Shown here piece by piece: positions 36,845 through 45,441 of a stretch of DNA of 64,000 nt. The notes below the pieces were generated by a model, which worked only from the letters and a program-made list of their open reading frames with translations, was not told the origin of the DNA and ran no database searches. Source of the DNA: Rhizobium sp. CCGE531 (lineage in GTDB: Bacteria; Pseudomonadota; Alphaproteobacteria; Rhizobiales; Rhizobiaceae); the NCBI RefSeq assembly GCF_003627795.1, contig NZ_CP032684.1, positions 2,829,001 through 2,893,000 on the forward strand, in the 5' to 3' direction. The position numbers were made by a program, and so were the translations under genes. Positions within the stretch are counted from its first letter, which is position 1. Each line of letters begins with the position of its first letter.

Positions 36845-38114
36845 AATCCTTGCCCGCACCGGCGGCTTCGGCAGCACGGCGCAGCAAGAAATCACGCTCC
36901 CTGCGATTATCGGCAAGCGCGGCCGCCGCCTCAAAGGCCAGTCGCGCTTCGTCGTATCGGCCAAGCTTATGGAGAAGATCGCCGCGAACGCTCGGCAGGA
37001 GATGATAGTCCTTCAGAGCAGGTTCATTGCGCAGGCTTTCAATGATGCCCAATGCCGCTTCGGGACCATCGACCATGCCGACGGCAACGGCGCGATTGAG
37101 CTCGACGATCGGGGAGCGAAGAACCCGCGCAAGTTCGGCGTAGAGATCGGCGATCCGCCGCCAGTCTGTTTCCTCAGCCGTTCTTGCCCGCGCGTGACAT
37201 GCGACGATCGCAGCTTGCAGGGCATAGACCCCACCAGCGCCCCCAAGCTCCTGTACCCGTATCAGCGCCTTCAAACCGCGCTGAATCTGCAATCGATCCC
37301 AGCGGCCGCGATTCTGTTCGAGCAGGAGGATCGGGTTGCCGTCGGCATCCGTCCGGGCCGCCGCGCGGGATGCATTCAGCTCCATCACGGCCAGCAGCGC
37401 ATGTGCCTCCGGCTCCAGCGGAGCGACGGACGTCAGGACCCGGCCCAAGCGCAGCGCCTCATTGCACAATTGCAGCCGAAGCCAGTTCTCGCCGCGCGCG
37501 GCGGTGTAACCCTCGTTGAAGATCAGATAGACGACCTCGAGCACCGAAGCGAGCCGTTGTGACAACTGCTCGCCGTGTGGCGTTTCATAGGCCAGTCCCG
37601 ATTCAGATAATGTCTTTTTGGCGCGCACGATGCGCTGCGCGATCGTCGCTTCCGACACCAGAAACGCTCTGGCGATTTCCTCGGTCGTCAGACCGCAGAT
37701 CATGCGCAGGGCGAGCGCCACGCGTGCCTCGCGCGAGATCAGCGGATGGCACGCCGTGAAGATCAGGCGCAGCATTTCATCGCCGATATCGTCATCCAAA
37801 GGGGTATCCAGGTCGGGCATGATCTGCTCGTCCTCTTCCATTTCCCGAACGATCATCTCGTGTTTCTGGTCAAGCATCCGGCGACGGCGCAAATGGTCCA
37901 GCGCCCGACGCTTGGCAGTGGTCATCAGCCACGCACCCGGGTGCTCTGGGATGCCCGTTTCCGGCCATCGCTCCAGGGCGACCACAAGCGCTTCCTGTGT
38001 CAGATCTTCCGCCAGCGGCACATCGCGCAGCAATCGCGCCAGGCTTGTAATGAGCCTTGGCTGTTCGATCCGCCAGACGGCCAGAATCGCCCGATGGGTG
38101 CTGGCGGCCGTCAT
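36843..38114 (-). CDS. ECF42-type RNA polymerase sigma factor
   Basis: A 423-residue ECF sigma factor with a long C-terminal helical extension. Region 2 is seen as RLITSLARLLRDVPLAEDLTQEALVVALERWP (about residues 17-48), region 4 as MICGLTTEEIARAFLVSEATIAQRIVRAKK (about 135-165), then about 240 residues of TPR-like repeats (LGRYDEARLAFEAAAAL). This architecture is that of the ECF42 group, usually encoded with DGPF/YCII proteins and without an anti-sigma factor; the extension is thought to regulate activity. The DGPF gene is 31 nt upstream. Start 38114 (MTAASTHRAIL) matches the family; an upstream ATG at 38216 would overlap the DGPF gene. Confidence 0.88.
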   Translation of the reverse strand: MTAASTHRAILAVWRIEQPRLITSLARLLRDVPLAEDLTQEALVVALERWPETGIPEHPGAWLMTTAKRRALDHLRRRRMLDQKHEMIVREMEEDEQIMPDLDTPLDDDIGDEMLRLIFTACHPLISREARVALALRMICGLTTEEIARAFLVSEATIAQRIVRAKKTLSESGLAYETPHGEQLSQRLASVLEVVYLIFNEGYTAARGENWLRLQLCNEALRLGRVLTSVAPLEPEAHALLAVMELNASRAAARTDADGNPILLLEQNRGRWDRLQIQRGLKALIRVQELGGAGGVYALQAAIVACHARARTAEETDWRRIADLYAELARVLRSPIVELNRAVAVGMVDGPEAALGIIESLRNEPALKDYHLLPSVRGDLLHKLGRYDEARLAFEAAAALADNRRERDFLLRRAAEAAGAGKD

Positions 38115-38145
38115 GGCCGCCCGCCCCGATGACAGGCCGAAAGCA

Positions 38146-38538
38146 TCATGCCCTTGCTTCGGCGAGAGGATCGCATACCCCCTCGGTACCCGGCTCATAG
38201 AAGGCACGGACTTCACAGCTGCCTTCCCAGCCGGGCATGAAATCCTTGTGCAGCTGCATGAACTCCACTGCCAGGGCTACGGCCTCTTCCTTGCTCTGCA
38301 GCTCGAAGATCGCATAGCCGCCGACGACCTCCTTGGCCTCCACGAAGGGACCGTCGACAATGCTCAACTTGCGATCCTTGATCGTGACGCGGGCGCCGGT
38401 CGCAAGCGGCAGCAGTCCCGCCGTGTCAAGCATGCGGCCGGCTTTGATTTCCCGATCGGCAAGCTTGCCCACAGCTTCGATAAACTCCGGCGTCGGCTGC
38501 GTGAAATCGGCGGACGTGACGATAGACATGAAACGCAT
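38146..38538 (-). CDS. YCII/DGPF-domain protein
   Basis: A 130-residue ferredoxin-like-fold protein with the namesake motif in SIVDGPFVEAKEVVGGYAIFE (about residue 64). YCII-related proteins are small-molecule binders or lyases; those beside ECF42 sigma genes are usually its targets. GGAGGAA precedes ATG 38538. The start of an operon with the sigma factor gene. Confidence 0.88.
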   Translation of the reverse strand: MRFMSIVTSADFTQPTPEFIEAVGKLADREIKAGRMLDTAGLLPLATGARVTIKDRKLSIVDGPFVEAKEVVGGYAIFELQSKEEAVALAVEFMQLHKDFMPGWEGSCEVRAFYEPGTEGVCDPLAEARA

Positions 38539-38900
38539 GAAAAATTCCTCCGGAAGCGAGACGCTGGCACCATTGCCGCTTAACAAGCCCGCTCATATTG
38601 ACAACGAAGCAGCCATTCGCGAATCGACGGTCGTATCGAAAAAAATCGGATCCAGCCGGGCATCGACAAATCCTACGTCCGGCCGCGCATCTCATCAAGA
38701 TCGGGAGCCGTCCGAAAGATTTTACGCTGAAAATTTGGATCGAACGATCCGAAACGCATCGCTTCGCTTTGTTGACTTCCCATGACCATTGCAAGATGGT
38801 GAGGCTCAATTGGACCTGCAGACTTTCGATGGTACGGCGCTTCCTTATGGGCACGGCCTTCCGCAAAACTCCGCAGACAACATCGCGGGAGCTTGTTTTC
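38539..38900. other. Divergent intergenic region with a perfect palindrome
   Basis: No gene is supported. The perfect inverted repeat GGATCG-AA-CGATCC (38737-38750) is the most visible element and could be an operator for the VOC gene downstream. The promoter of the DGPF-sigma operon should also lie here; I could not identify a confident ECF42-type promoter. Confidence 0.4.
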
Positions 38901-39278
38901 ATGTTCGACCATATTTCGATCGGCGTCAAAGATCTGATGCGGGCGCAGAAGTTTTATGATGCAGCGCTTACGCCGCTTGGCTATGAGCGCCTGACCAATT
39001 TCGACGGTACGGTTGGATATGGCGCCGAGCGCGCCCAATTCTGGGTCAGTGAGGTGGAACGCCCCGTGCCCGCCGATCGCGGCTCCGGCCTGCATTTCTG
39101 TTTCGTGGCCCCGAGCCAAGCTGCCGTCGACGCTTTCTATGCCGCCAGCATCGCCAATGGCGGCGAAGACAATGGCAAGCCGGGCATCCGGCCGGACTAC
39201 AGCCAGTTCTACTATGCCGCCTTCGTCATCGATCCCGACGGTTATCGGCTGGAAGCCTATTTCCAGACCGGCGAATAG
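38901..39278 (+). CDS. VOC-family (glyoxalase/bleomycin-resistance fold) protein
   Basis: A 125-residue single VOC protein: MFDHISIGVKDLMRAQKFYDAALTPLGY at the N-terminus and YYAAFVIDPDGYRLEAYFQ at the C-terminus, with metal-ligand candidates His4 and the Glu near the end. Members are lyases, dioxygenases or binding proteins; this subgroup has no defined substrate. ATG 38901 gives the family N-terminus, and the frame extends upstream into unrelated sequence. Confidence 0.85.
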   Translation: MFDHISIGVKDLMRAQKFYDAALTPLGYERLTNFDGTVGYGAERAQFWVSEVERPVPADRGSGLHFCFVAPSQAAVDAFYAASIANGGEDNGKPGIRPDYSQFYYAAFVIDPDGYRLEAYFQTGE

Positions 39279-39492
39279 AGCGCAGCCAAAGACAGCATCA
39301 AGACCCGTTTGACCAGTCAGGATCGGCCTGACCGGTATTGATCCCGTCGTTTGATTTTCTTACGCATTTGATCTTTCAGGCTGCTGTCAGGCTTCTGCCG
39401 TAGTGGACGCTCGATAGTGGCCGTCTTGGCATTTTGCAAAACGCTGACGGACGCTCGTTTTGAACTTGTTCAGACGGTGGCCGGCGTTCCAG

Positions 39493-40260
39493 ATGTTCGA
39501 TAATTCCATTGCTTATGCAAAACGGACCGCGCCGGTAAGCCGATCCTTCGTCGCGTTTCTTGCGCTCTTCCCGCTTTGGTGGCTGCTGCTGTATGTCTTC
39601 TACCGGTTCCCCGGTATCGATCTCCTCGTCGCCAGGAGCGTCTTCACAGCGACACCCTGCGCGTCGGCCACCCTTCCCGACAAAGTGTGCGGCACCTTTG
39701 CCCTCGCCAGGAATCCTCTTTTCGAAATCGTGCGGGATGTGACGCTTGCCCTACCCTACATCGCCGCCGTCACCCTGATTGCGACCTTGATTTCATCCTG
39801 GCGCAAACATGGTACCCACTGGCGCACGCCGAAAACGGATCGATATGTCGCTGCCTTGATATCGCTGAGCATCGGCTGCGGCTTCATCGTGAACACATTG
39901 CTCAAAAGCTATTCCGGCAGGCCGCGGCCACGCAGCACCGATCTCTTCGGTGGTTCGCACGATTTTGTCCAGGCAGGCTCCTTTGCCGGCCGGTGTCTTG
40001 GAAACTGCTCCTTCATTTCCGGAGAAGCATCGTCCGGCGGCTGGCTGCTCTGTCTCATACTGCTGCTGCCGCCACGCCTGCGCCTCCGCCTCGGCATTCC
40101 GCTCGCGATCGTCTCGATCATGATGCCGGTCATGCGCGTGATGACCGGGGCGCATTACCTGTCGGATGCTGTCCTGGGCTGGCTCCTGTCGCTCGTCGTC
40201 TTTGCCGCCGCCATGGCGGTGATCGACTTCCTGCGATCGGCAAGATCGACCCAATCCTAA
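39493..40260 (+). CDS. PAP2-family phosphatase with altered motif 2
   Basis: A 255-residue membrane protein with five to six helices. Motif C1 KSYSGRPRP (KX6RP) and motif C3 RVMTGAHYLSD (RX5HX3D) are intact, but the usual PSGH of motif C2 reads ISGEAS, with Glu for His. PAP2 enzymes dephosphorylate lipids such as lipid A or undecaprenyl pyrophosphate; the neighbours (receiver protein and EptA) favour an envelope lipid substrate. ATG 39493 is used; a TTG 11 codons upstream is open. Confidence 0.82.
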   Translation: MFDNSIAYAKRTAPVSRSFVAFLALFPLWWLLLYVFYRFPGIDLLVARSVFTATPCASATLPDKVCGTFALARNPLFEIVRDVTLALPYIAAVTLIATLISSWRKHGTHWRTPKTDRYVAALISLSIGCGFIVNTLLKSYSGRPRPRSTDLFGGSHDFVQAGSFAGRCLGNCSFISGEASSGGWLLCLILLLPPRLRLRLGIPLAIVSIMMPVMRVMTGAHYLSDAVLGWLLSLVVFAAAMAVIDFLRSARSTQS

Positions 40261-40271
40261 AAGGCGCTCGC

Positions 40272-40658
40272 TCAGCTGACATTGCGCATGCGGTTCGGCC
40301 CGCCGCGAGTGGCTGCCTTCCGCACACGGATCGCCATCTCGGCGAGTGCGAAGGGCTTCACCAGATAGTCCACGGCGCCGATGCTCATGGCGGTCATCTG
40401 GTCCGATAACTGATCATAAGCCGACATGACGACGACCGGGGTCGTATCGCCGCGCGCTTCCATAAGCTTGAGCACGTCGAGGCCGCTGCCATCCGGCAAT
40501 CGAAGGTCGAGAAGAACCACATCATGCGTTTTCACCGCGACTGCGGCGGTTGCGGATTCCAGATTGATCGACCAATCGACCGACCAGCCGTCCGCATGCA
40601 GATGATCCTGCACGGCATTGCCTATAGCCGGATTGTCTTCGATCAATAAGAGCCGCAC
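40272..40658 (-). CDS. Receiver-only response regulator (PmrA/QseB-like N-terminal domain)
   Basis: A 128-residue CheY-like receiver: acidic pair EDN near the N-terminus, the phosphoacceptor Asp in VVLLDLRLPDGSG (about residue 51), the Ser/Thr switch in VVMSA and the Lys in YLVKPF (about residue 102). The sequence is nearest to OmpR-family PmrA/QseB regulators, but the protein stops where the winged-helix domain would begin. No histidine kinase gene is nearby. GTG 40658, 6 nt behind GGGGAG, is the best start. It converges on the PAP2 gene and diverges from eptA. Confidence 0.8.
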   Translation of the reverse strand: MRLLLIEDNPAIGNAVQDHLHADGWSVDWSINLESATAAVAVKTHDVVLLDLRLPDGSGLDVLKLMEARGDTTPVVVMSAYDQLSDQMTAMSIGAVDYLVKPFALAEMAIRVRKAATRGGPNRMRNVS

Positions 40659-40755
40659 GATTGCTCCCCGTTGCAATCAGGCAGCTATGATGCCTATTTC
40701 TGACGGTGACCTGAACCCCCAGCGGGAGGCTGGCGAAAGGCAAAGATAATCCGAA

Positions 40756-40775
40756 CAGGGCTCGAAACAGCCCTG
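40756..40775. promoter_or_regulatory. Inverted repeat in the receiver-eptA intergenic region
   Basis: CAGGGCT-N6-AGCCCTG, a 7-bp inverted repeat about midway between the divergent start codons. It could be an operator or a leader hairpin of eptA. Confidence 0.35.
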
Positions 40776-40902
40776 CACAACAACCAGCTATTCAGGTAAA
40801 TGTCAGGATTGGCCGCCATGGTGGCCGGCTTTAGCAACCAAAGCACACTCTGCGGCAGTGGTATTTCCGCCCCGACCGACAGCAGATGCGCGGAGAATAC
40901 TA

Positions 40903-42564
40903 TTGATCAACAGGAACGCCGCGCCCGGCCGGCAAAAATTCAGGCCAGCCATCGGCAGTATCACGCTTTGTTTCATAGCTACCTTTTATGTACTTCTCGT
41001 GACAAACAGGATGTTTTGGACCAAGGCGTACGGCTATTTTATCGCTGAACCGGCCGCCTTCGCAGCCTTCGTGTTCGGCATCTCCGCAGCCGTCATGGCG
41101 CTCTTCACGCTCTTTTCGGCCAAATACATCACCAAGCCCGTCCTGATCTTCTTCGTGCTGGTGGCCTCCATATGCTCCTGGTTCAACGATCAGTTCGGCG
41201 TCATCATCGATAAGGAAATGATCCGCAATGCAGCCGTATCGACGGGCGCGGAAAGCGGGCATCTGATCACGGCGCGCTTCGTGACATATGTTCTGCTGAC
41301 GGGCGTTTTGCCTTCGCTTGCTATCATATGGGTCCGGATCGTCCATCGCCCCATCCTCAGGAAGCTCGCCTATAACACCGCCGTCATTGTCAGCTGCGTA
41401 GCGATCTTCATCGTCGCGGGTACCAGCTTCTACAAAACCTATGCCGGCGTCGGCCGTGCTCATCGCGACCTGATGGATACGCTTAATCCGGTCGTGCCGA
41501 TCACCAGTGCGGTGCGTTACGTCATAGACTCCCACAGGAATGCAAACGTCGTCGCGCAGCCGCTGGGCACGGATGCCCGCAGGGTCGGCGTGGTCGATAA
41601 CGGCAAGCCGCGCGTCACGATCATCGTCGCCGGCGAAACCGCGCGCGCGCAGAACTTCTCGCTTGGCGGTTACGGCAAGATGACCAATCCGGAACTGGCA
41701 AAGCGCAATGTCGTCTACTTCCCCAATACCAGCAGCTGCGGGACGGCGACGGCAACCTCCCTACCCTGCCTGTTCTCTGTCTACACGCGCGGGCAGTATA
41801 CCCACCGCAAGGGGCTTGAGACGGAAAACCTGCTCGATGTGCTGACCCATGCGAAGGTCGATGTGACCTGGCTCGACAACGACACCGGCAGCTACGATGT
41901 GACCAATCGTGTCCCCTACACCTACCTGCCGCCTTCGGCCGACCCGCGTTTCTGCAAGGACGGCGAATGCAGGGACGAGATTCTCGTCGACAAGATCGAC
42001 GGCTGGCTGGACAAGGTGAAGGGCGACAGCGTGCTGGTATTGCACCAGCTCGGCAGCCACGGCCCCGCCTATTATCAGCGCTACCCCGAGGAGTTCCGCC
42101 GCTTCCGTCCGGATTGCCGTTCCAACGATTTCAGCGCCTGCTCGCAGGAAGAAATCACCAATGCTTATGACAATACGATCCTCTATACGGATCACGTCGT
42201 CTCGATGGTCATCGACAAGCTGAAACAGCGCTCGAATTCGGTATCCGGCTCCGTGCTCTATTTCTCCGATCACGGCGAATCCCTCGGCGAGAACGGCATC
42301 TACCTGCATGGCACGCCCTACATCATCGCCCCGTCGCAGCAGACGCAGGTGCCGATGCTGGTGTGGATGGCGGACGATCTCGCCAAGGCAGCCGGTTTCG
42401 ACATGGCCTGCCTCTCCAAGCGCGCTGCCGAGGGCACTTACTCCCACGACAATATCTTCCACAGCGTTCTCGGCATGATGGATGTATCGACGAAGGTCTA
42501 CGATCCCAAGCTGGACGTCTTCGCCGCCTGCCGTACGCCATCGAACAAGCTGGCGCTGAACTGA
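40903..42564 (+). CDS. eptA: Lipid A phosphoethanolamine transferase (EptA-like)
   Basis: A 553-residue inner-membrane enzyme: five N-terminal helices (residues about 17-190), then a periplasmic sulfatase-fold domain. The nucleophile Thr lies in SSCGTATATSLPCLFS (about residue 278), the metal-binding block in VAGETARAQNFSLGGYG, and YFSDHGESLGENGIYLHGTPY near 460. Paired Cys residues (SSCGTATATSLPC, FCKDGEC, DCRSNDFSAC) match EptA disulfides. It adds phosphoethanolamine to lipid A phosphates. TTG 40903 has GGAG 7 nt upstream; no ATG is available, and a GTG at 40858 lacks a ribosome site. Confidence 0.88.
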   Translation: MINRNAAPGRQKFRPAIGSITLCFIATFYVLLVTNRMFWTKAYGYFIAEPAAFAAFVFGISAAVMALFTLFSAKYITKPVLIFFVLVASICSWFNDQFGVIIDKEMIRNAAVSTGAESGHLITARFVTYVLLTGVLPSLAIIWVRIVHRPILRKLAYNTAVIVSCVAIFIVAGTSFYKTYAGVGRAHRDLMDTLNPVVPITSAVRYVIDSHRNANVVAQPLGTDARRVGVVDNGKPRVTIIVAGETARAQNFSLGGYGKMTNPELAKRNVVYFPNTSSCGTATATSLPCLFSVYTRGQYTHRKGLETENLLDVLTHAKVDVTWLDNDTGSYDVTNRVPYTYLPPSADPRFCKDGECRDEILVDKIDGWLDKVKGDSVLVLHQLGSHGPAYYQRYPEEFRRFRPDCRSNDFSACSQEEITNAYDNTILYTDHVVSMVIDKLKQRSNSVSGSVLYFSDHGESLGENGIYLHGTPYIIAPSQQTQVPMLVWMADDLAKAAGFDMACLSKRAAEGTYSHDNIFHSVLGMMDVSTKVYDPKLDVFAACRTPSNKLALN

Positions 42565-42638
42565 CAGGCTGAACAATGGCCGGCGGCTCCTGCTTCGTGG
42601 GGCCGTCGAGCCTTCGATATCCCTTACCGGCGCTTGGG

Positions 42639-43016
42639 TTAAAGTCGCTTGGGCTCGCGGATCGTCCGCTCGTTTTCCACATTGCCAGTATTGAGCGTCG
42701 TATTGCGCTCGAAAAGCACGACTTCGCAGCTCGGTTCGGCGACCGGGCAATGTTCCACCCCATGCGGAACGATGATGTATTCGCCGGGTCCGAGAACGAT
42801 GTCGCCGCCGTTTTCCTCGCGCAGCTTCATGCGCAGCGTGCCCTTGACGACGAAGAACAGCTCGTCCTCCTCTTCATGATGGTGCCAATGGAAGGCGCCA
42901 TCCAGCTTCACGAGCTTGATCTGGAAATCGTTGATATCGCCGCCGACGCGCGGGCTCCAGGCCTCATCGAATGCTGCAAAGGCCTTGGTAAGATTGATCT
43001 TCTTCAGCACGACCAT
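42639..43016 (-). CDS. Cupin-domain protein
   Basis: A 125-residue single cupin. Motif 1 FHWHHHEEEDELFFVVKGTL (His, His, Glu ligands, about residues 43-51) and motif 2 PGEYIIVPHGVEHCP (about 78-92) are intact. The family includes dioxygenases, isomerases and non-enzymatic binders; function is unknown. It converges with eptA. Confidence 0.85.
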   Translation of the reverse strand: MVVLKKINLTKAFAAFDEAWSPRVGGDINDFQIKLVKLDGAFHWHHHEEEDELFFVVKGTLRMKLREENGGDIVLGPGEYIIVPHGVEHCPVAEPSCEVVLFERNTTLNTGNVENERTIREPKRL

Positions 43017-43214
43017 ATGCTTCCTCCTTTAGATCGAAACGGCATGATATCGCTGTGGCCAATATTGACGTCGGCTCCGCCGAAGGCAACGCCGGCCGTA
43101 TCTTGGCATATCGAATTCCTCGAAGATTTTAGCCGAAACTTTCCGGGTAGTTGATGACCGGCAACGGCACTACATGCAGTCTCAACATCATTTCGACACA
43201 TGACAGGAAAAATC

Positions 43215-44252
43215 ATGACGACAAACAATGTCGAATTCGGACTCGATACTTTCGGCGATGTAACCTTTGACGACAAGGGTACGCCGTTGCCGCATGCGCA
43301 GGTGCTGCGCAATGTCGTCGAGGAAGGCGTCCTTGCCGATCAGCTTGGGATAGACTTCTTCGGCATCGGCGAACATCATCGCGAGGATTTCGCGGTCTCC
43401 TCGCCCGAGACGATCCTGGCTGCCATTGCCAGCCGCACCTCGAAAATACATATGGGATCGGCCGTGACAGTGCTGAGCTCGGACGATCCGATCCGCGTAT
43501 TCCAGCGCTTCTCCAGTCTGAACGCGGTTTCGAACGGTCGCGCCGAGGTCATCCTCGGCCGCGGTTCGTTTACGGAGTCCTTCCCGCTGTTCGGCTTCGA
43601 GCTGTCGCAGTACGAGCAGCTGTTCGAGGAAAAGCTCGATCTGTTCGCTGCCCTGCTCAAAAACGAGCCGGTGAACTGGCAGGGCAGCATCCGCCCGCCG
43701 CTGCACGATCAGAAGGTCTTCCCGACCATCGAGAGCGGCCAGTTGAAGACCTGGATCGGCGTCGGCGGCAGCCCGGAATCGGTGGTGCGCGCGGCTCATT
43801 ACGATCTGCCGCTGATGCTGGCGATTATCGGCGGCAGCCCCTACCGCTTCCAGCCCTATGTCGATCTCTATCACCGCGCCTTCGAGCAGCTGGGTAAGTC
43901 CGTCAAGCCGATCGGCATCCATTCGCCGGGCTACATCGCCGAGACCGACGAGCAGGCGCGCGAGGAACTGTGGCCCTGCTACAAGGCGATGCGCGACCGC
44001 ATCGGCCGCGAGCGCGGCTGGCCGTCCATGACGCGGGCGGAGTTCGACAACGAGATCGAAAAGGGTTCGCTCTATGTGGGTTCGCCGGAAACGGTCGCCG
44101 CCAAGCTCGCTCCGGTCGTCAAGACGCTCGGAATCAGCCGCTTCCAGCTGAAATACAGCGCCGGTGCGCTCGGCCACGACAAGATGCTGCGCTGCATCGA
44201 ACTCTATGGCCAGAAGGTGATCCCGGCCGTGCGTGCCGCGCTGGCGGCATAG
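43215..44252 (+). CDS. LLM-class flavin-dependent oxidoreductase
   Basis: A 345-residue bacterial-luciferase-like monooxygenase: FGLDTFGDVTF at the N-terminus, FFGIGEHHREDFAVSSPE (about residue 47), RFSSLNAVSNGRAEVILGRGSFTESFPLFG, and the C-terminal YVGSPETVAAKLAPVVKTLGISRFQLKYSAG. It uses FMNH2 (or F420 in distant members) for oxidation, with unknown substrate. AGGA 7 nt before ATG 43215 makes this the better of two close Mets. Confidence 0.88.
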   Translation: MTTNNVEFGLDTFGDVTFDDKGTPLPHAQVLRNVVEEGVLADQLGIDFFGIGEHHREDFAVSSPETILAAIASRTSKIHMGSAVTVLSSDDPIRVFQRFSSLNAVSNGRAEVILGRGSFTESFPLFGFELSQYEQLFEEKLDLFAALLKNEPVNWQGSIRPPLHDQKVFPTIESGQLKTWIGVGGSPESVVRAAHYDLPLMLAIIGGSPYRFQPYVDLYHRAFEQLGKSVKPIGIHSPGYIAETDEQAREELWPCYKAMRDRIGRERGWPSMTRAEFDNEIEKGSLYVGSPETVAAKLAPVVKTLGISRFQLKYSAGALGHDKMLRCIELYGQKVIPAVRAALAA

Positions 44253-44361
44253 CCGCAGCCGCGTGCCGCACCCTCGCCTTTGATGATCGATCGGATCAGC
44301 GGGCACTTCGCAATACCGCGAGGTGCCCGCTGTTTTTGCGCTGTCATTTTCCTGCAGTAAA

Positions 44362-44387
44362 TGCTACAGATAACGTTATTGGTAGCA
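44362..44387 (+). promoter_or_regulatory. 26-bp palindrome before the RpiR-family gene
   Basis: TGCTAC-AG-ATAACGTTAT-TG-GTAGCA is symmetric except for two positions in each arm. It sits 24 nt before the ATG of the RpiR-family regulator, ideal for autoregulation. Confidence 0.55.
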
Positions 44388-44411
44388 TCTACTACAAACC
44401 AAAGACATGCG

Positions 44412-45311
44412 ATGGAAGAGAAGACACAGAATTCTCACACGTTCGACAACCGCATTCTCGGCGTGATCGAAACGCTGGCGCCTGCGGAGCAACGCATTGC
44501 CCGCTTCTTTATCGACCAGAAGCAGGCAACCTTGCTGAACTCGGCTGCCCAGATCGCGCAGCTCGCCGGCACCAGCGACGCCACCGTTGTGCGCACGGCG
44601 CGCACCCTCGGCTTCGAAAGCCTGTCGGCGCTGCGGGGCGCCGTGCTTGCGGAGCTGACGGGAACGCCCTCACCCGGAACACGGATGGAGCGCACGCTGG
44701 CTGAAACCGGCAGTCAGGCCAACGACGCACTTCGCCATGTCATCGGCATGCATGAACAGGCCCTGGAGGTCTTGCGACGTGAAGGGTTTGCCGTAAGTTT
44801 CGGACGCAGCGTCGATATTCTGGCAAGCGCGGCGCGGCGCCATGTCTTCGGCATCGGCCCTTCGGGCGCGATGGCGGATTATGTCAGCCTGCAGTTCAAC
44901 CGCATCGGCCTGCCGACCCATGCGCTTTCGGCGTCGGGCATCGCGATGGCGGATCGCCTGCTCTGGATAGGCAAAGGCGACGTCGTGCTGATGATGGCCT
45001 ATGCCCCGCTCTATCGCGAGGTCGAGGTGCTGCTGGAGCACGCCGGCAAACATGGCGTGCCGGTCATACTCGTCAGCGATGACCTTGGCCCGCTCATTGC
45101 CGATAAGGTGGAGGAAGTCCTTCCCGTCCCGCGCGGCAATGCCGGCCACCTCGCCATGCATGCCGGCACGATGGTGCTGATCGAGGCATTGATCGTCGCG
45201 CTGGCGGCAAAGGGCAAGAAAGCAGCCGTCGACAGCCTTGATCAGCTCAGCCAATTGCGCGGCGCGATCGACAAGGCGTGGAGCAAGCGCGGCACGAGGA
45301 AACGCAAATGA
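44412..45311 (+). CDS. MurR/RpiR-family transcriptional regulator
   Basis: A 299-residue protein: N-terminal HTH_6 domain (LAPAEQRIARFFIDQKQATLLNSAAQIAQLAGTSDATVVRTARTLGFESLSALR, about residues 18-75) and a C-terminal SIS sugar-phosphate isomerase-like domain (RRHVFGIGPSGAMADYVSLQFNRIGL, about 140-165). It probably senses a phosphosugar. Its target is unclear, as the next gene is a membrane protein 130 nt downstream and no sugar genes adjoin. ATG 44412 follows the palindrome noted separately. Confidence 0.87.
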   Translation: MEEKTQNSHTFDNRILGVIETLAPAEQRIARFFIDQKQATLLNSAAQIAQLAGTSDATVVRTARTLGFESLSALRGAVLAELTGTPSPGTRMERTLAETGSQANDALRHVIGMHEQALEVLRREGFAVSFGRSVDILASAARRHVFGIGPSGAMADYVSLQFNRIGLPTHALSASGIAMADRLLWIGKGDVVLMMAYAPLYREVEVLLEHAGKHGVPVILVSDDLGPLIADKVEEVLPVPRGNAGHLAMHAGTMVLIEALIVALAAKGKKAAVDSLDQLSQLRGAIDKAWSKRGTRKRK

Positions 45312-45441
45312 GCCGCAAGCCGGCCACCAGCTCAAAGCGCGTTTATCCTCGCACCCGCAAGCTAATCCAAAACATCAAGAAGAGCCCTTCGGGAAATATC
45401 ACGCAAATTCAAATCCCTAATCGTCATAAGGGAATCATTTC

